The notes: a model not told the origin generated them from the sequence alone. Positions 23,431 through 36,302 are shown, numbered from the stretch's first letter. The stretch is DNA of 64,000 bases from Hypericum androsaemum (GCA_963995505.1 OZ023193.1:6780521-6844520); one strand, 5' to 3'. A program made the numbers and translations.

Positions 23431-25274
23431 CTTGAAGCTGTGTGTATCCAATTGGCTACTTCGTCCATGTTCGGAGCGAAGTTCACTTTTGTATTTGGAT
23501 TTTCCGACTTGACTGTATATTTATACTTCGACGCAAATGAGTACCAGGAACCTCTTTAGCTTCTTTTTTAGTAAGAAAATAATTTATTAATGACAACTCT
23601 TAAGAAACTTTTAAAAGATTATGTACACCATAAAAAGGTATACCTACCAAAGATACTCAAGGTGAGTAAGACCATAGACAAGAACCTTAGACCCTTTAAT
23701 ACTCAAAATTCTAGTCCACTAGAAGGCCAACTAAGATAGGATACGAAAATGATTTTACTGATTTATATTCATACTATTAACTTCCTTAAAAATAAGGGTC
23801 CTCGTAAATTTCTGAGTCTGGACTCAATCAAACTTAATAAATTATAGACCTATTGGATCTATACCCGAATAAAACCATCATGATATAAAGTAATTGACGT
23901 TCCATTTTAGCAAGCAAGTATCATCATTATTACACAAATTCTTTTGACAAATACACGTATATAGGGTGTGCGCGTGTCTATGCGCGTGCGTAGAAAATAC
24001 ATTTATGAGTGTGAGCGCGTGTGCATGCAAATATGGGGCGTGCGTGTGTCGACTGTGTGTAGGCGTGTGTGCAACTGCAAATAACCACCTGGGTGTACGT
24101 ATGGCATGCGCCCATGCGTGTTTGTACGCGCCACATTTGTGAATAATAAATTAAAACGTTTAAAATTGTAGAGGATATATTTTTCTTAATTTATTTTCCA
24201 CATGTTTCAAAGAAACAAATTTAAAAGGAACAATTTCACATTTCCATCAATTAATTCTAATAAATCAGCCATATGATATGCTGCTTGACTCTACGTTCAT
24301 GCGAAATGCTTGTACTTTATTCCCTTCATTCAATGAACGTGGACGACACAACTATCATGAAAGGACAACAATATTTGCATGATATGTGAGTATGAATATT
24401 ATATTGTTAACGGAACATACATAATGTTTATATAATTAATTAGATCTTTATCTATAAGTTTGTTCTATCATCTTAAAATATGGAGGTGAATGAAAAAAAC
24501 ATTCGAATACGACATATGCACTAGTTGTGAATGTAGTTGAGTTTAAAAATTTGCCAAAATCAACAAACATAAAATAATTATTCTAATTTAACAAAAAAAT
24601 TCGAGTCGGAATCATAAAGAATGCAACTATGTTAAGTAATTCTCAAAATTTTTTTGCCACATTTCAAAAGCGACTCGAGCCTAATAATTTTAAGTAAAAA
24701 AAAAATATTTTCTTCTACGTTCTTCATAGTTTTAAATGCGTTTCGCTTTTAACGTAAAAGTAGCTGGATAAATTAAATTCCTCAAAATTAATTAAATTCC
24801 ATAATCTGACTCGGGAGAGAGAGAGAGAGAGAGTCCACCTAAGCATCCGCCACTGCAATTAAACAGAACTTATATATAAGACACCCAAAACTACTAGTTC
24901 TTGTCACTGAAACTAATTACTTCTACTAGTTCTTGTCACTGAAACTAATTACTTCTACTAGTTCTTGTCACTGACACCTCTGTTTCTGGACCCACAAAAG
25001 TAAAAAGGTCGAGTCTTTTTGTCTTTTGTTTCCTAGTACATAAACATCCTCGTACTTGTCTTTTGTTTCCTAGTACATAAACATCCTCGTACTTGTCTTT
25101 TGTCTTCTCTGTTTCTTTTTATATCTTTCTATAGAGTCGAACATTGGACACTTCATATATATTTCTTTATTTTTGGACTAATGAGTAATTTTTTTCATAT
25201 TGATGGTCTCCAATTTGGTTAATCGGGCGCGTTTTGATATCGGCATTTTGGGTTGGCAGGTGAGAGTTTAAGCA
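23431..25274. other. intergenic region and NRAMP promoter with repeats
   Basis: A GT/GC-alternating stretch at about 23964-24130 could adopt Z-DNA. A (GA)n run lies near 24812-24832. A 32-bp unit (core CTACTAGTTCTTGTCACTG) is repeated nearly three times at about 24890-24975, and a 37-bp unit (core CCTAGTACATAAACATCC) is perfectly doubled at 25021-25094, both within 400 bp of the NRAMP start codon. No other gene seen. Confidence 0.75.
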
Positions 25275-28200
25275 ATGGCGGGTCCGCCTCAGTTTATTGC
25301 CGGCACCGGCGGCGGCCGGAGCTCTTCCAAGGCGCTTCTCATTGAGGACCCGGAGGCCAATCAGATTGTCGTCCCAGACGTAAAGTTCCAATTTTTTTTT
25401 CTTCCTTCGCTGTTTATTTTTGATCTATCTTCCTTTGCTGTTTATGTGATGTAAATCATAAATCTTTTTATTTAACGGGTCGGTCCGACCGCTTTTTTTC
25501 AAAACAGCATTTTGGGCTGTGTGCATGTTAGTGTACAATATGTTTGTTCATTAATGAGTTGATTATGGCGGCGTTGATTGGAACATCTAATGTGAATTGA
25601 CTAAAATTTTCAATTATTACTAATTATAGGCTAGACACCATATAATTTTCTTTCTTTCTTTGCTGTTTAAGTGAGGTAAAGCATGAATCTTTTCATTTAA
25701 CGGGTTGGTCCGACCGCGTCTTTTAAAACAATATTTTGGAATGTGTGTCAATGTACATAATGGTTGTTCATTAATGGGTTAATTATGGCGGCGTTGATTG
25801 GAACATCTATTGTTACTTAAACTTTTCAATTATTACTAACTATAGGCTAGACACCATCATAATTGCAGAGCCAGTAAGACATTGATTGGATTTTTTTGTG
25901 TGCAGAGGAAAAGCTGGAAGAATTTCTTTTCATACATAGGTCCTGGATTCCTTGTTTGTATAGCCTATATCGACCCAGGAAACTGTAAGACCAAAGCTTT
26001 TAATGATTTCTCCTGTTTGTTTTCCGGATGAACATACATAGCGAATTAACATCTTCCAAACTTTGCAGTTGAAAGTGATCTGCAGTCTGGTGCACAATAC
26101 AAGTACGGGGTACGTACGATAAACTCGAATCGCGCACAATGATGTAGCGATCTTCTAGTGATTAGAGTTCGAGTATGCTGCTGATGAATATGTTTGTTTC
26201 ACTTGTTTCAGTTACTCTGGATCATACTAGTGGCTTCATGTGCAGCTCTTGTTATTCAGTCATTGGCTGCCAATCTGGGGGTCGTTACTGGTATTTGTCT
26301 CTATGATCTCTATAACTTTCGATCCCGTCGCGTGCTCTGTCCTACTGACATTAACAGATTTTTCCAATATCTTGACTCAGGGAAGCATTTGGCAGAACAT
26401 TGTAGGATGGAATATCCCAAAGTACCGAACTTGGTATTATGCGACGTTCCCGAAGGTAAACTCTCTAATTCCATTGCAGATCGTGTTCGCGGCTTCCTGT
26501 TCGATATAACATGTCTGGTTGTGTTTTTCCAGTGATCGGTACAGCATACGCATTGAACATGCTTTTCAGAATTCCAGTGTGGATTGGTGTTCTTCTCACT
26601 GGCCTTAGCACCTTGGTTTTTCTAATGCTGCAACATTATGGGGTACTTCCAATTGCTTCTCCATATGATGTCGCCTTCGATAAGTGCGATTTCTGACACT
26701 GCGATTGAATTAGCTAATGGTACTTTGTACATTGTTTTGACAGGTCAGGAAGCTTGAGGCTTTTATTGCTTTGCTAGTGCTGACAATGGCAGGGTGCTTT
26801 CTTGCTGAGACTGGCTATGCAAAGCCTGTGGCTACTGAAGTTCTCGACGGGCTATTCGTTCCTCAGCTCGAAGGAAATGGCGCTGCTGGTCTCGCGATTT
26901 CACTCCTCGGTGCCATGGTTATGCCGTAGGTGTTCTGTTCTCAAAACTGGTGTATGAGTTTTCTTCTTGGAATACATTTTTACCAGGTTTCCTGGTCTCC
27001 TTTCAGACACAATCTTTTCCTCCACTCGGCGCTGGTGTTGTCGAGGAAAGTTCCGCAATCTATTCGTGGAGTCAAGGTAAAAGAGTCGAAGCAGATTCCT
27101 GCTGAATTGCACCTTTATATGTTCGCTTCTGCTGATTCCTTGTCAAGATTATGTTTCATAATAATTCCATGTCCTGATCTTTTAGAAGCTCATGTTATTC
27201 TATTGGCAGGAAGCTTGTAGGTTTTACTTAATCGAAAGCGGGATCGCGCTTGCTATTGCATTTCTCATTAATGTTGCAACAATTTCTGTAAGTGGTGCTG
27301 TTTGCAACTCTGGGAACTTGAGTCCCGAGGAAATAGAAAGTTGCAAGGACCTGGACCTGAATAAAGCTTCTTTCTTACTAAAAGTAAGACAACACTTTTA
27401 ACTTGATTACTTATAGATAGGATTACATCTCTCTATTACCAGCTTTATAACTGATATTGATGATGTTCACCATGAATTCGTCGTATCGACTTTTCGTGTT
27501 TACAGAATGTCTTGGGTAACTGGAGTTCAAAATTATTTGCAATTGCTTTGCTTGCCTCTGGACAGAGTTCTACCATAACAGGAACTTATGCTGGCCAGTA
27601 TGTCATGCAGGTATTTACTACAAATCTCTTACTATTGATGCTATCTTCTTCGTTGAGGCGAATGCGCTTACTGAAGTGTTCCTTCTCCATTTTTCCTTTG
27701 CAGGGCTTCCTTGATTTGCAGTTGACACCCTGGATAAGAAACTTAATCACCCGGTGCCTCGCAATCATCCCTAGCTTAGTTGTTTCCCTCATTGGTGGCT
27801 CTGCTGGAGCTGGAAAGCTTATCATCATCGCATCGGTATGTAAAACAGGCAATAAACGCAGAGACTCAAAACTTGATTCCTATTTTCAAATTGGCCTAGG
27901 ATGCATCTTAAGCTACTTACATTGCAACTAACGACATCAGTTTCACATTTCTTTTGCACTTTGTTGCAGATGACATTATCATTTGAGCTTCCTTTTGCTC
28001 TCATTCCACTTCTCAAGTTCACCAGCAGCAAAACAAAGATGGGAGCGTACGCCAACGCGAAATGGGTATGATTCGCATTGTCATTCGACGTGTTCATCAT
28101 TCGGTTTGATGTGATTCTTGATTGCGGTTCTCTGTCGAATGACCACGTTTAACTACCGACTTGTAGGTATCATACATCACTTGGATCATTGGCGGCTTCA

Positions 28201-28508
28201 TCATGACAATAAACGTGTACTACATTGCAACTGCCTTCATCAAGGCTCTACTTCCTTCCGGCCATCTAAAACTCGTGCCTAGAATCTTACTCGGGATCTT
28301 CGGATCCTCTGCCATGGCAATCTACTTGGCAGCAATTGCGTACTTGGTATTCCGTCCAAATAAAAAGGCCACGGACCTCGAAGCGCTTACACCGCCGGAA
28401 AGCCGGACGACGGCTAACTTATCCGGTGATGACAGCATTCCACGGAAAGACATAGCTAGCATGCAGGTGCCAGAGAGGAGAGCTGGAACTGGGGACGAAT
28501 TGGCATGA
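25275..28508 (+). CDS. NRAMP: NRAMP divalent-metal transporter with a short TM3
   Basis: Thirteen exons with matching phases: 25275-25379, 25906-25984, 26069-26109, 26212-26290, 26381-26455, 26533-26642, 26744-26925, 27007-27076, 27210-27383, 27506-27610, 27704-27835, 27970-28065, 28167-28508; 529 residues. It is a proton-coupled Mn/Fe/Cd-type transporter of the NRAMP1/6 group. The metal-site motifs DPGN (TM1) and MPH (TM6) and the transport signature [19 protein letters not shown] are intact. Oddity: exon 5 reads [11 protein letters not shown] where the family has about ten more residues (a W..AEIA.VA block) between VPN.xL and CD.PE, so part of TM3 is missing in frame. Either a non-functional or altered carrier, or a local assembly error. 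Confidence 0.93.
25430..25866. repeat. tandem duplication of about 220 bp in NRAMP intron 1
   Basis: Two copies, starting near 25430 and 25655, share blocks such as TTTAACGGGT, GGTCCGACCGC, TATGGCGGCGTTGATTGG and TATAGGCTAGACACCAT. They differ at many sites, so the event is fairly old. Confidence 0.85.
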
Positions 28509-28902
28509 GAAATTGCAGGCTTTCGTGTAGGTTGACTAGGATTTTTCTCTAGGAACTTCATTGGTTTTATTTGCATTGCTTTGTCCATAAAATAACACGC
28601 CATTGGTTAAGATTCTTGTCTTTTGTCTCATACGTCTCTCTGATATTCGCTGTCATATCGTAAGATTATAATGTACGGAGAAGAGAGAATAATATCACGA
28701 GTAAGAAACATTATTCACTTGTCCAAGTAACGATCTAAACATTTAAGACATGGAAACAAACAGAGCAACACGATACGAAAGCAAAGACGAGCACTTAAAA
28801 TATCAATTGCTACATTGTACCAAAATAATTGCATAAATAGTTTTTTTTAACTCGACCGACTAATTTAGATTCGAGTCGAGATAATTGCTTGACAAGTGAG
28901 GA
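28509..28902. other. NRAMP 3' UTR and spacer
   Basis: No coding sequence. The NRAMP polyadenylation site is not certain; AATAAT near 28688 is a candidate signal. Confidence 0.4.
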
Positions 28903-29086
28903 TTAAGATTGGATCTTAATGGGGTCATCTTGCTGCTTTGGGATTGGAAGGTGGCCCCTTTCCTGCAAGCACTTGACTGTTTCGTATAAGCACTGTTTGA
29001 CTGGTGTAAATTCCAATCCCAAGTCCCTGAGCTTCTGGTTGCTGAACTTGTACGGCTTCCTTCTTGGGTTCTTCTCATCTGAGCAC
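28903..29086 (-). pseudogene. orphan last exon of a cinnamoyl-CoA reductase-like gene
   Basis: The minus strand has a splice acceptor (GGCAG) before 29086 and then encodes [52 protein letters not shown], ending at a stop. This is the conserved C-terminal exon of the CCR/dihydroflavonol-reductase-like SDR family. None of the upstream exons (NAD-binding GxxGxxA, YxxxK) is found in the next several kb, so it is a relic. Confidence 0.75.
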
Positions 29087-29523
29087 CTGCCAAAATAGTA
29101 TATGTATATTATTAATTAACTTTTACCGGAAAATATCTCTCATAATTTAATTTCAAGTCAAGTATTGTAACACTCTATTTAAGACGATTCTTCTCCTAGT
29201 TAATGGATTTCTCATTGGTCCACTGGGAAAAGAGTCATTTTAGGTGGGTACATATAAGGACAGATTGAGTGGGGACTAATAAAAAATTGTCCATAGTTGG
29301 GGACTAATAAAAAATTGTCCATAGGTGGGGACTAGATTTAGAGCCGTCAGATTCGATTTAAAAAAAAAATTTACATCCAATGGTCAATAACCAATCAGGG
29401 ACATTTTTGACTTTTTAAACAAAAAAACTAGGTTAAACCAACCATCTCTCTTCCTCTCTTCCCCCCCCCCCCCCCCCCCCCCCAACCAAAGAACCACCCA
29501 CCTCCGGCACAGGAATCGAGGAA
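29087..29523. other. spacer with short tandem repeat and poly-C
   Basis: A unit of about 27 bp (GGGGACTAATAAAAAATTGT plus CCATAG) is doubled at about 29270-29325, and 23 consecutive C bases lie at 29461-29483. No gene recognised. Confidence 0.7.
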
Positions 29524-29769
29524 ATGGGTCCCATGGTGTTGGCGACGGGTCTGCTGGCCGAGTCCCGTCTGCTGCTGCCCGGCATCATCCCGCCGTCGAG
29601 GAGAGAGAGAGCTCGGCGGAAGAAGAAGGAGCCGTCAAAGAGAGAGAGAGAGAGAGAGCTCGCGGAGAGAGCCCGCGAACCCACGCCGTGCCTAGAGGAG
29701 ACGTGCTCGCCGTCGCTCGTCCGTCGCCTGGAGTACCGCCGCCGCTTGCTGTCTGTGAAGAAGAAGAAG

Positions 29770-30321
29770 AAACTGCAGAAGGAGAATACAGTAGTGATTT
29801 TGGTTTTCTACAGTAGTGATAATGGTTTTCTACAATAGTGATATTGGTTTTCGACAGTAGTGATATTGGTTTTCGTGACCTCTTTTGTTTAGTTTGAGTA
29901 TGTAATGATATTGGTTTTAGTCTGTAATAATATTGGTTCGAGTATGTATTGATATTTGTTTAAGTCTGTATTGATGTTGATTTTAGTCTGTACTGATATT
30001 GGTTTGAGTATGTATTGATATTGATTTTAGTCTTTAATGATATTAGTTTTAGTCTGTAATGATATTGGTTTGAGTATGTACTGATATTGGTTTGAGTCTG
30101 TAATGATATTGGTTTGAGTAAGTGATGCTATTGGTTCTAGTCTATAATGATATTGGTTTTCGAACGTGGTGAGATATTGGTTTTCGAATGTGTTGATATT
30201 GATTTTCGAATGTGGTAATATTAGTTTCCGAACATAGTGATATTGGTTTTCCGAACGTAGTGATATTGGTTTCGAACGTAGTGATATTGGTTTCTGAAGG
30301 TGGTGATATTGGTTTGCGAAT
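29770..30321. repeat. minisatellite, unit TGATATTGGTTT
   Basis: Over twenty degenerate units of about 20-26 bp built on TGATATTGGTTT, with linkers AGTCTGTAA, AGTATGTAT or TCGAACGTAG. The linker type changes in blocks along the array. Its right edge abuts the broken CIPK at 30322. The minus-strand 238-codon frame across it is only the translated repeat. Confidence 0.88.
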
Positions 30322-31154
30322 GAGGACCTGAAGGTGTCCGATATCGGGCTGTCGGGCATGATCAGCTCAGGAACGATGGTTTGCTTCATACGCAGTGCGG
30401 GACCCCGGCCTATGTGGCTCCCGAGGTGCTGAGGAGAAAAGGGTACGACGGTTCCAAGGCCGATCTCTGGTCCTGTAGGGTGATCCTCTTCGTGCTGCTT
30501 GCCGGGTACTTGCCATTTCAGGAGGAAAACCTGATGAAGATGTACCTGAAGATATTCAAGGCGGAGTACGAGTTTCCTGCCTGGATTTCGATGGAGGCTA
30601 GGAACTTGGTGTCTAGGCTCCTCGTGGTTGATCCGGGAAAGAGGATCACGATCCCTGAGGTCATGAACGACCCCTGGTACAGGAAAGGGATGATCATCGG
30701 ATCGAATTGCGATGGCTGTTCCGAAATTGGAGGTGATCATCATCAGGGCTGCGGCTCGCCGCCCTTTCTCAACGCATTCGAGTTCATATCCGCAATGTCA
30801 TCTGGGTTCGATCTGTCCACATTGTTCGAGACCAAACGGAGGAAGTCGGGCTCGATTTTCACCTCCAAGTGCCCTCCACAAGTGATCCTGGAGAAGCTGG
30901 AGAGTGTGGCGAGGGAGCTGAATTTCGGGGTGGAGAGTACCGAGGAGGAGTTCAAGGTGAAGATGCAGGGGAGAGTGGACGGGAGGAAGGGGAAATTGAC
31001 GGTCGCGGCGGAGGTTTACGAGGTGGCGCCGGAGGTGGTGGTGGTGGAATTCTCCAAGTGCTCAGGTGATACTCTTGAGTATACCAAGTTCTGTGAGGAG
31101 AGTGTTAGACCTGCACTTAAAGACATAGTTTGGAGTTGGCAAGGAGATGGCTAA
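30322..31154 (+). pseudogene. CIPK/SnRK3 kinase, 5'-truncated
   Basis: The 3' half of a CBL-interacting protein kinase. It starts mid-kinase: [13 protein letters not shown] (DFG changed to DIG), then a frameshift, then [40 protein letters not shown] and [20 protein letters not shown]. The NAF motif that binds CBL calcium sensors is present ([20 protein letters not shown]) and the C-terminal PPI-like region runs to the stop at 31152-31154. The ATP-binding lobe and the HRD loop are missing and are replaced by the minisatellite. No intron, as in the intronless CIPK clade. No active kinase can be made. Confidence 0.9.
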
Positions 31155-31727
31155 TAACTCTACTTCCAACTCTCTCTAGTGTTCAGCCTTTTGTTTTCTT
31201 GGTTTTTGTCTAGACTAACCAGATCTCGGACATCATTGTACTGAATAATTTAGGTTCGAGTTGGGTAATAGAACTTATAAAAGATGAGAAATTTTTATAA
31301 ACCCTATTACATTTCCGAGAGTTTGAACTCAAGACTTCTTAATTAAGTTAGAACAATGTTGATTTTTGTTTTCTTTAGTTTGGGAACTTGGAAGGTTGTC
31401 TTTGTAAAAGATAAATGTTAGTGGTGCAAGTAATATGTTAAGCTTGTCCATAAATGTTGGTGCCACTTTCTGTGGCAATTACAGAAAAAAAACGAGAGGT
31501 CATTAAAGAAAGAAAAAATTCATGACCAAATTGCATAATTACAACAAACGTCAAGGAGCTAATTGCAATTACAAGAAACTTTGTTTCTTCCCGGCATCTT
31601 CCAGTCTTCCCCCATTTAAAGTCCACCAAGTCAATCCCCACTCCAACCCCCTCCCCTCATCATTCCAAAAGAGAAAAAAAAAACCGTTTCCCTTGACTCT
31701 TCGGCCTCTCCGCCTCCGTCCTCTCCG
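31155..31727. other. spacer and TNL-1 promoter
   Basis: AT-rich, no gene. The 100 bp before the ATG are pyrimidine/AC-rich, like a plant 5' UTR. No clear TATA box chosen. Confidence 0.4.
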
Positions 31728-34700
31728 ATGACCGCCGACGGAGTGCAACGCCGGAGGTACCACGCGTTCATTAGCTTCCGAGGCGACGACACGCGGGACA
31801 ACTTCGTGAGCCACCTCTACGACCGGATGACCGCGAGAGGGATCTACACTTTCAAGGACGATCGGAGGCTGGAGAAAGGGAGATCCATCTCCACGGAGCT
31901 CAGGGAAGCCATCAGGGACTCCGCCTTGTACGTCGTCGTCCTGTCCGAGAACTACGCGTCCTCCTCCTGGTGCCTGGACGAGCTGGTCGAGATCTTTGAC
32001 CGTGGAAGGTCGGTCGTCGTCCCCGTGTTCTACAAGGTCGATCCGTCGGATGTTAGGAAGCAGCGAGGAAGCTTCACGAAGGCGTTTAGGGAGCACGAGA
32101 GGGAGGTCGCGGAGGAGAAGGTGAAGAAGTGGAGGGAGTGCTTGACCAAGGTTGCTAATATGTGCGGTTGGGATTCGCGGAATAGGTATTTATTAAGTTT
32201 CTAATTTTTTTAATGAAATTTAATTACAATGCGATGTTTTTATTCTGTAGCTCCAATAAAGTGAAGATAAGGCATAAAATTTAAAAAAATTATTTTGATG
32301 GGATGTTATTTTGAATTTTTGATTGTATTTAAATTATAATTATTAAATATGATGGTCTTGACTTTAATTATTAAGTATGATGGTCTTTTTAATTTTGTGT
32401 ATATTTCTATTTTTGAGTATTTATGTTTGCTTTGTACAATAATTTTTAGTCTTTGCAATAGTGGATAGCTGAATACCGCTATAATATTTTAGTGGGTCCC
32501 CGCGACGCAACACTAGAATTGACAACTAGATTTGACTCCGAGTGTGTTCCACTCATAGATATAAACCTTGTGCAGAGAGTGAGGCAGAGTCTTACCAAGC
32601 AAGGAAAGGTTGAACCTATGCTTGTTTGGGTTACGTGTGGATAGGATAACACTCTTTTCTTTTCTCTTTCTATTCGGAAATTTGTTATCCAGAAATTATT
32701 TAATAGCGCCTTGTCCTCGTTTTTTATACATTAATCCAAACACAACGTAAAAGGCAGGAGCCAGAGCAATGTCTGATTATCTATCTGTTACAAAGCAGGG
32801 ACGAGGCTCTGTTTATTGGTGACATTGTTCGGGATATCTCGGATAAAGTAAACTGTGCATCGTCAATTGATGCTAGTGACATGGTTGGAATGGGTTTCCA
32901 TGTTGAGGAAATGTTAAAGCTGCTTTCCGTTGACTCCGGTGCTGGCCGGATGGTTGGGATATGGGGCATGGGAGGGATCGGTAAGAGTACCATCACACGG
33001 GTTGTCTATGATCAGCTCCGTTCCAAATACGGTGGTTGCTGCTTTCTTTCGAATGTTGGATCCAAGTTTAAGATACATGGTGTGGCTTACTTGAGAAAGG
33101 AGCTGCTACGTTGTGTGTTGAGAGAGAAGGACCTTACTGGATGGTCTTTGGATAAAGATTCCAATGTCATAGAAGAACGGTTTTGCCGGAGGAAAGTTCT
33201 AGTTGTGCTCGACGATGTCGATCACCTGGAGCAGTTGCAAGCGTTAGCCAAAGACATTTCTTGGTTTGGACCTGGAAGCAGAGTCATCATAACTACAAGA
33301 GAGCGCCAATTGCTAGTTTCACATGGTGTGAAGTTTATATATGAGAATAAGCCACTACAAACTGATGCGGCTCTGCAGCTGTTTAGTCGATTTGCGTTCA
33401 AGCAAAACCAGCCTTGCGATGATTATTTGGAGCTGTCACATGATTTTTTATCTTGTGCCGGACGTATCCCTTTAGCGTTGAAAGTGCTGGGGTCTTCCCT
33501 TTACAACAGAAAGATTTGTGAATGGCAGAGGGAATTGGATAAGTTGAGAAGAATTCCTGACTGGGAAATTCTAAAGGTGTTGAAAGTAAGTTATGATGGA
33601 TTAGATGACATGGACAGAGATGTTTTTCTTGATATAGCTTGCTTTTTCAATGGGATGAACAAAGATAAAGTCCGAGACATTCTCGATGGCTGTGGCTTCT
33701 TTTCAGAACGGGCATTTGCCCTTTTGATGGACAAGTCTTTGTTAAGTATTTCGAACAACAATCTGTATATGCACAAGTTGGTGCAAGAACTTGGTCAGGA
33801 AATTGTACGACGTGAATTTAAAGAGCCTGGCCAACGCACTAGATGGTGGGATCCGGACGATATCTATCATTGCCTGACAAAAACTATGGTAGGAATTTGA
33901 ATTCCAAGTTGCTCAACTTTAACTGATATCATATATGTCCTATAAACTTTTGGCGATTTTCTGTAACTTCGTGCTTATTGCTCTTTTTTTCAGGGGACTG
34001 AAAAGGTTGAGGGTATCTTCCTAGATATGTCTGAATCAAGAGAGATGCACTTGGGTCATAGTGCTTTTGATAAGATGATCAGCCTTAGATTGCTCAAATT
34101 TCATGCTCCTCAGTGCATTGAACATGTTTGCAATGTAAAACTTCTTGGTGCAAACCTTAATCGTCTTTCGAATCGCTTAAGGTATCTTCACTGGGATTCT
34201 TTTCCTGCAAAAGAATTGCCCTTTGATTTTTGTGCAGAATTTCTTGTTGAACTTCACCTGCCGTACAGCAACGTCGAATTGCTGTGGAAAGGGAAACAGG
34301 TACTTCCTTCTGGCTGCAAAATAATTCTATGATATCTTTTCTTTAAAATTTAGATTTCAACAATCTGCTACTTGAATTTTGGATGTAGCGTCTTGCAAAC
34401 TTGAAGCTAGTTGATGCAAGTCATTCTGACTTGACAAGAGTGCCGGACCTGTCGGAGGCTAAAAAACTTAGGAGCCTTAATCTGCAGAATTGTATAAGAC
34501 TTGTCGATGTCTCGTCGATTGAATACCTTAGCAAGCTTGAACGCTTAAATCTGAGTGGCTGCACCGATCTTGCGAGTATTCCTAGCATGGAAGGCTTGGA
34601 ATTTCTCACAACAGTTGATCTCTCTTATTGCTCAAAATTCAGAGAACTTCATCAGCTTTCAAGAAGTACGAAATACATGTATTTGGCAGGGACAGCAATA

Positions 34701-36302
34701 GAAGAACTTCCACCATCAATTGAGTTCCTCTCCTGTCTACTGGTATTAGATTTGAGAAACTGTAGAAGGCTCAAGAATCTTCAAAACAGCGCAAAGTTAA
34801 AATCTCTCAGGAAACTTGATGTTGCTGGTTGCTTTAGTCTCTTGGAAACCCCGAGCCAGAATCAATACAGGCAACTGGAAACTACATGTGCCGAACATGC
34901 TTCCTTGAACATACCCGACGGCATAAGCTTTGACTCTTTCTCAGATGGTACCCTCACTCGTAAGATAAAGCTCCTAAACTTTTGGTATTTTCCATGAGGA
35001 AGTCAAAATGGCAAAGCATCGCTGCTCTCGCCATTACCGACACAAATTTTTGGATATCACGTTTCACTAACGAGTCTTTGTGTACTGCAGCTGATGATCA
35101 ACACTGTACAGAACAACAGGACAACTCCAAGTCTTGGTCCAAGACATCAGAAAGTCGGGAGGAGGAGAATGAGAAAAATAAAGAGTGGGGTCAAACACAA
35201 CCTGAAAATATGGAGGATAGAAAGAGGAAAAGGCCATCTCTACGAAATGGATTCGAAGATCAACCTTCTGTGGAGCTAGAAGCAGCTGATAGCTATGTGG
35301 AGAAGACAGTAATACGGAAAGATCTTTCCATAATATCTGATGTTTCGCATGTAGCTTCTGCTTGTTTGCTTCCTGTGAATGGTGCTATTGAATTTGCCCT
35401 GTCGTTGCAAGCAGAGGTTGCTGTTAAACCTTTTAAGCCAGCCGGTCATCTTGAGGTACTCTCAATTCTCTAAACTTGGTGTCTCCTCACTCGCCTCCCT
35501 GCTATTAGCTTATCAAGTTCTTTTGCTTTCTCAGCAACTTCCTACATCTATCCTTAAGCTGAAAGATCCAGCATGCTCCGATGGTCGAGTCATTAATGGT
35601 TCACTAGGAAGAAGTCACGGTGGCAGAACCGTTCTTGACAGACTCGAAGGAAGTACTTCTCACAGAGAACTCTGCAGCAAAGCCGTATCCTCGTGCATGC
35701 CACAAAGTGCAAAACAGTCTTTTCTACAAGCATTCGGAAGCTTACGGCACATGCTAGAGCAAGGTCCTCAGAATGTGGGTCAACACTTGGGAACTTTGAA
35801 TTCCACTCTGCAGTTTCTGAAGAAGTTGACAGTAGAAGACAATATTCCCTCCGAAGCCAAGGCCAGGCTATCGAGCATTGAGGAAAAGATCACTTTGTTA
35901 GTGGGGCAAGTCCTTGCTGCAAAATACGGGAAGAAGGAAATCGAGTCAAAGATCCAAACATACAATCAGCGAGCAGAGAAGTGTAGGAATTTGACCGCTG
36001 CAAGGGAGAAAGCCAATCATGATATGAAATCCGCGACTTCGGAGGTTGATGGACTGAGAAGCCAGATGGCCAAGCTCCAGCAACAGTTAGCGTCTGCAGA
36101 GAAAAGGAAGAGTGACGCAAACCAAAGGTGCGATTCCTTGACCAATGAACTGCTGCCTCTCCAAATAGACCTCCGAAACATGAGGGACGATAACCTTGAA
36201 GTGCAGGAGATGATGATCAAAGAATCTGAACTTGCTACCCTTAGAAGCTGGAAGGAACTCAAGGCATTAACTTTCCAGGGCGCCGAACTAGGGGCTAAAT
36301 GA
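31728..36302 (+). CDS. TNL-1: TIR-NB-LRR receptor with coiled-coil tail
   Basis: Exons 31728-32185 (TIR), 32799-33888 (NB-ARC), 33994-34299 (linker), 34389-34947 (LRR), 35091-35455 and 35535-36302 (tail); phases fit; 1181 residues. TIR: YHAFISFRGDDTRDNFVSHL, with the catalytic Glu of NAD-cleaving TIRs at E85 (WCLDELVEIF). NB-ARC: P-loop GMGGIGKST (209-217), Walker B VLVVLDDVD (DD 291-292), GSRVIITTR, AGRIPLAL. The MHD motif reads MHK (477-479), so its Asp is Lys. LRR: typical LxxLxLSGC repeats. The last two exons encode a Lys-rich stretch (DRKRKRPS) and a long coiled coil (KLQQQLASAEKRKSDANQRC), not usual for TNLs. An intracellular immune receptor; MHD changes can cause auto-activity in other NLRs. 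Confidence 0.92.

Noticed and set aside
23371..23559. 62-codon frame after chimera A
   Set aside because: Lies in the duplicated 3' flank, and copy B does not keep the frame.
29524..29838. 104-codon frame with Arg/Glu repeats
   Set aside because: Caused by (GA)n and GAAGAAG tracts; the opposite strand is equally open; no domain seen.
30027..30743. 238-residue minus-strand frame with NQYHY and PISLRS repeats
   Set aside because: It is the translated minisatellite continued into the antisense of the CIPK remnant; no family match and no splice or start evidence.
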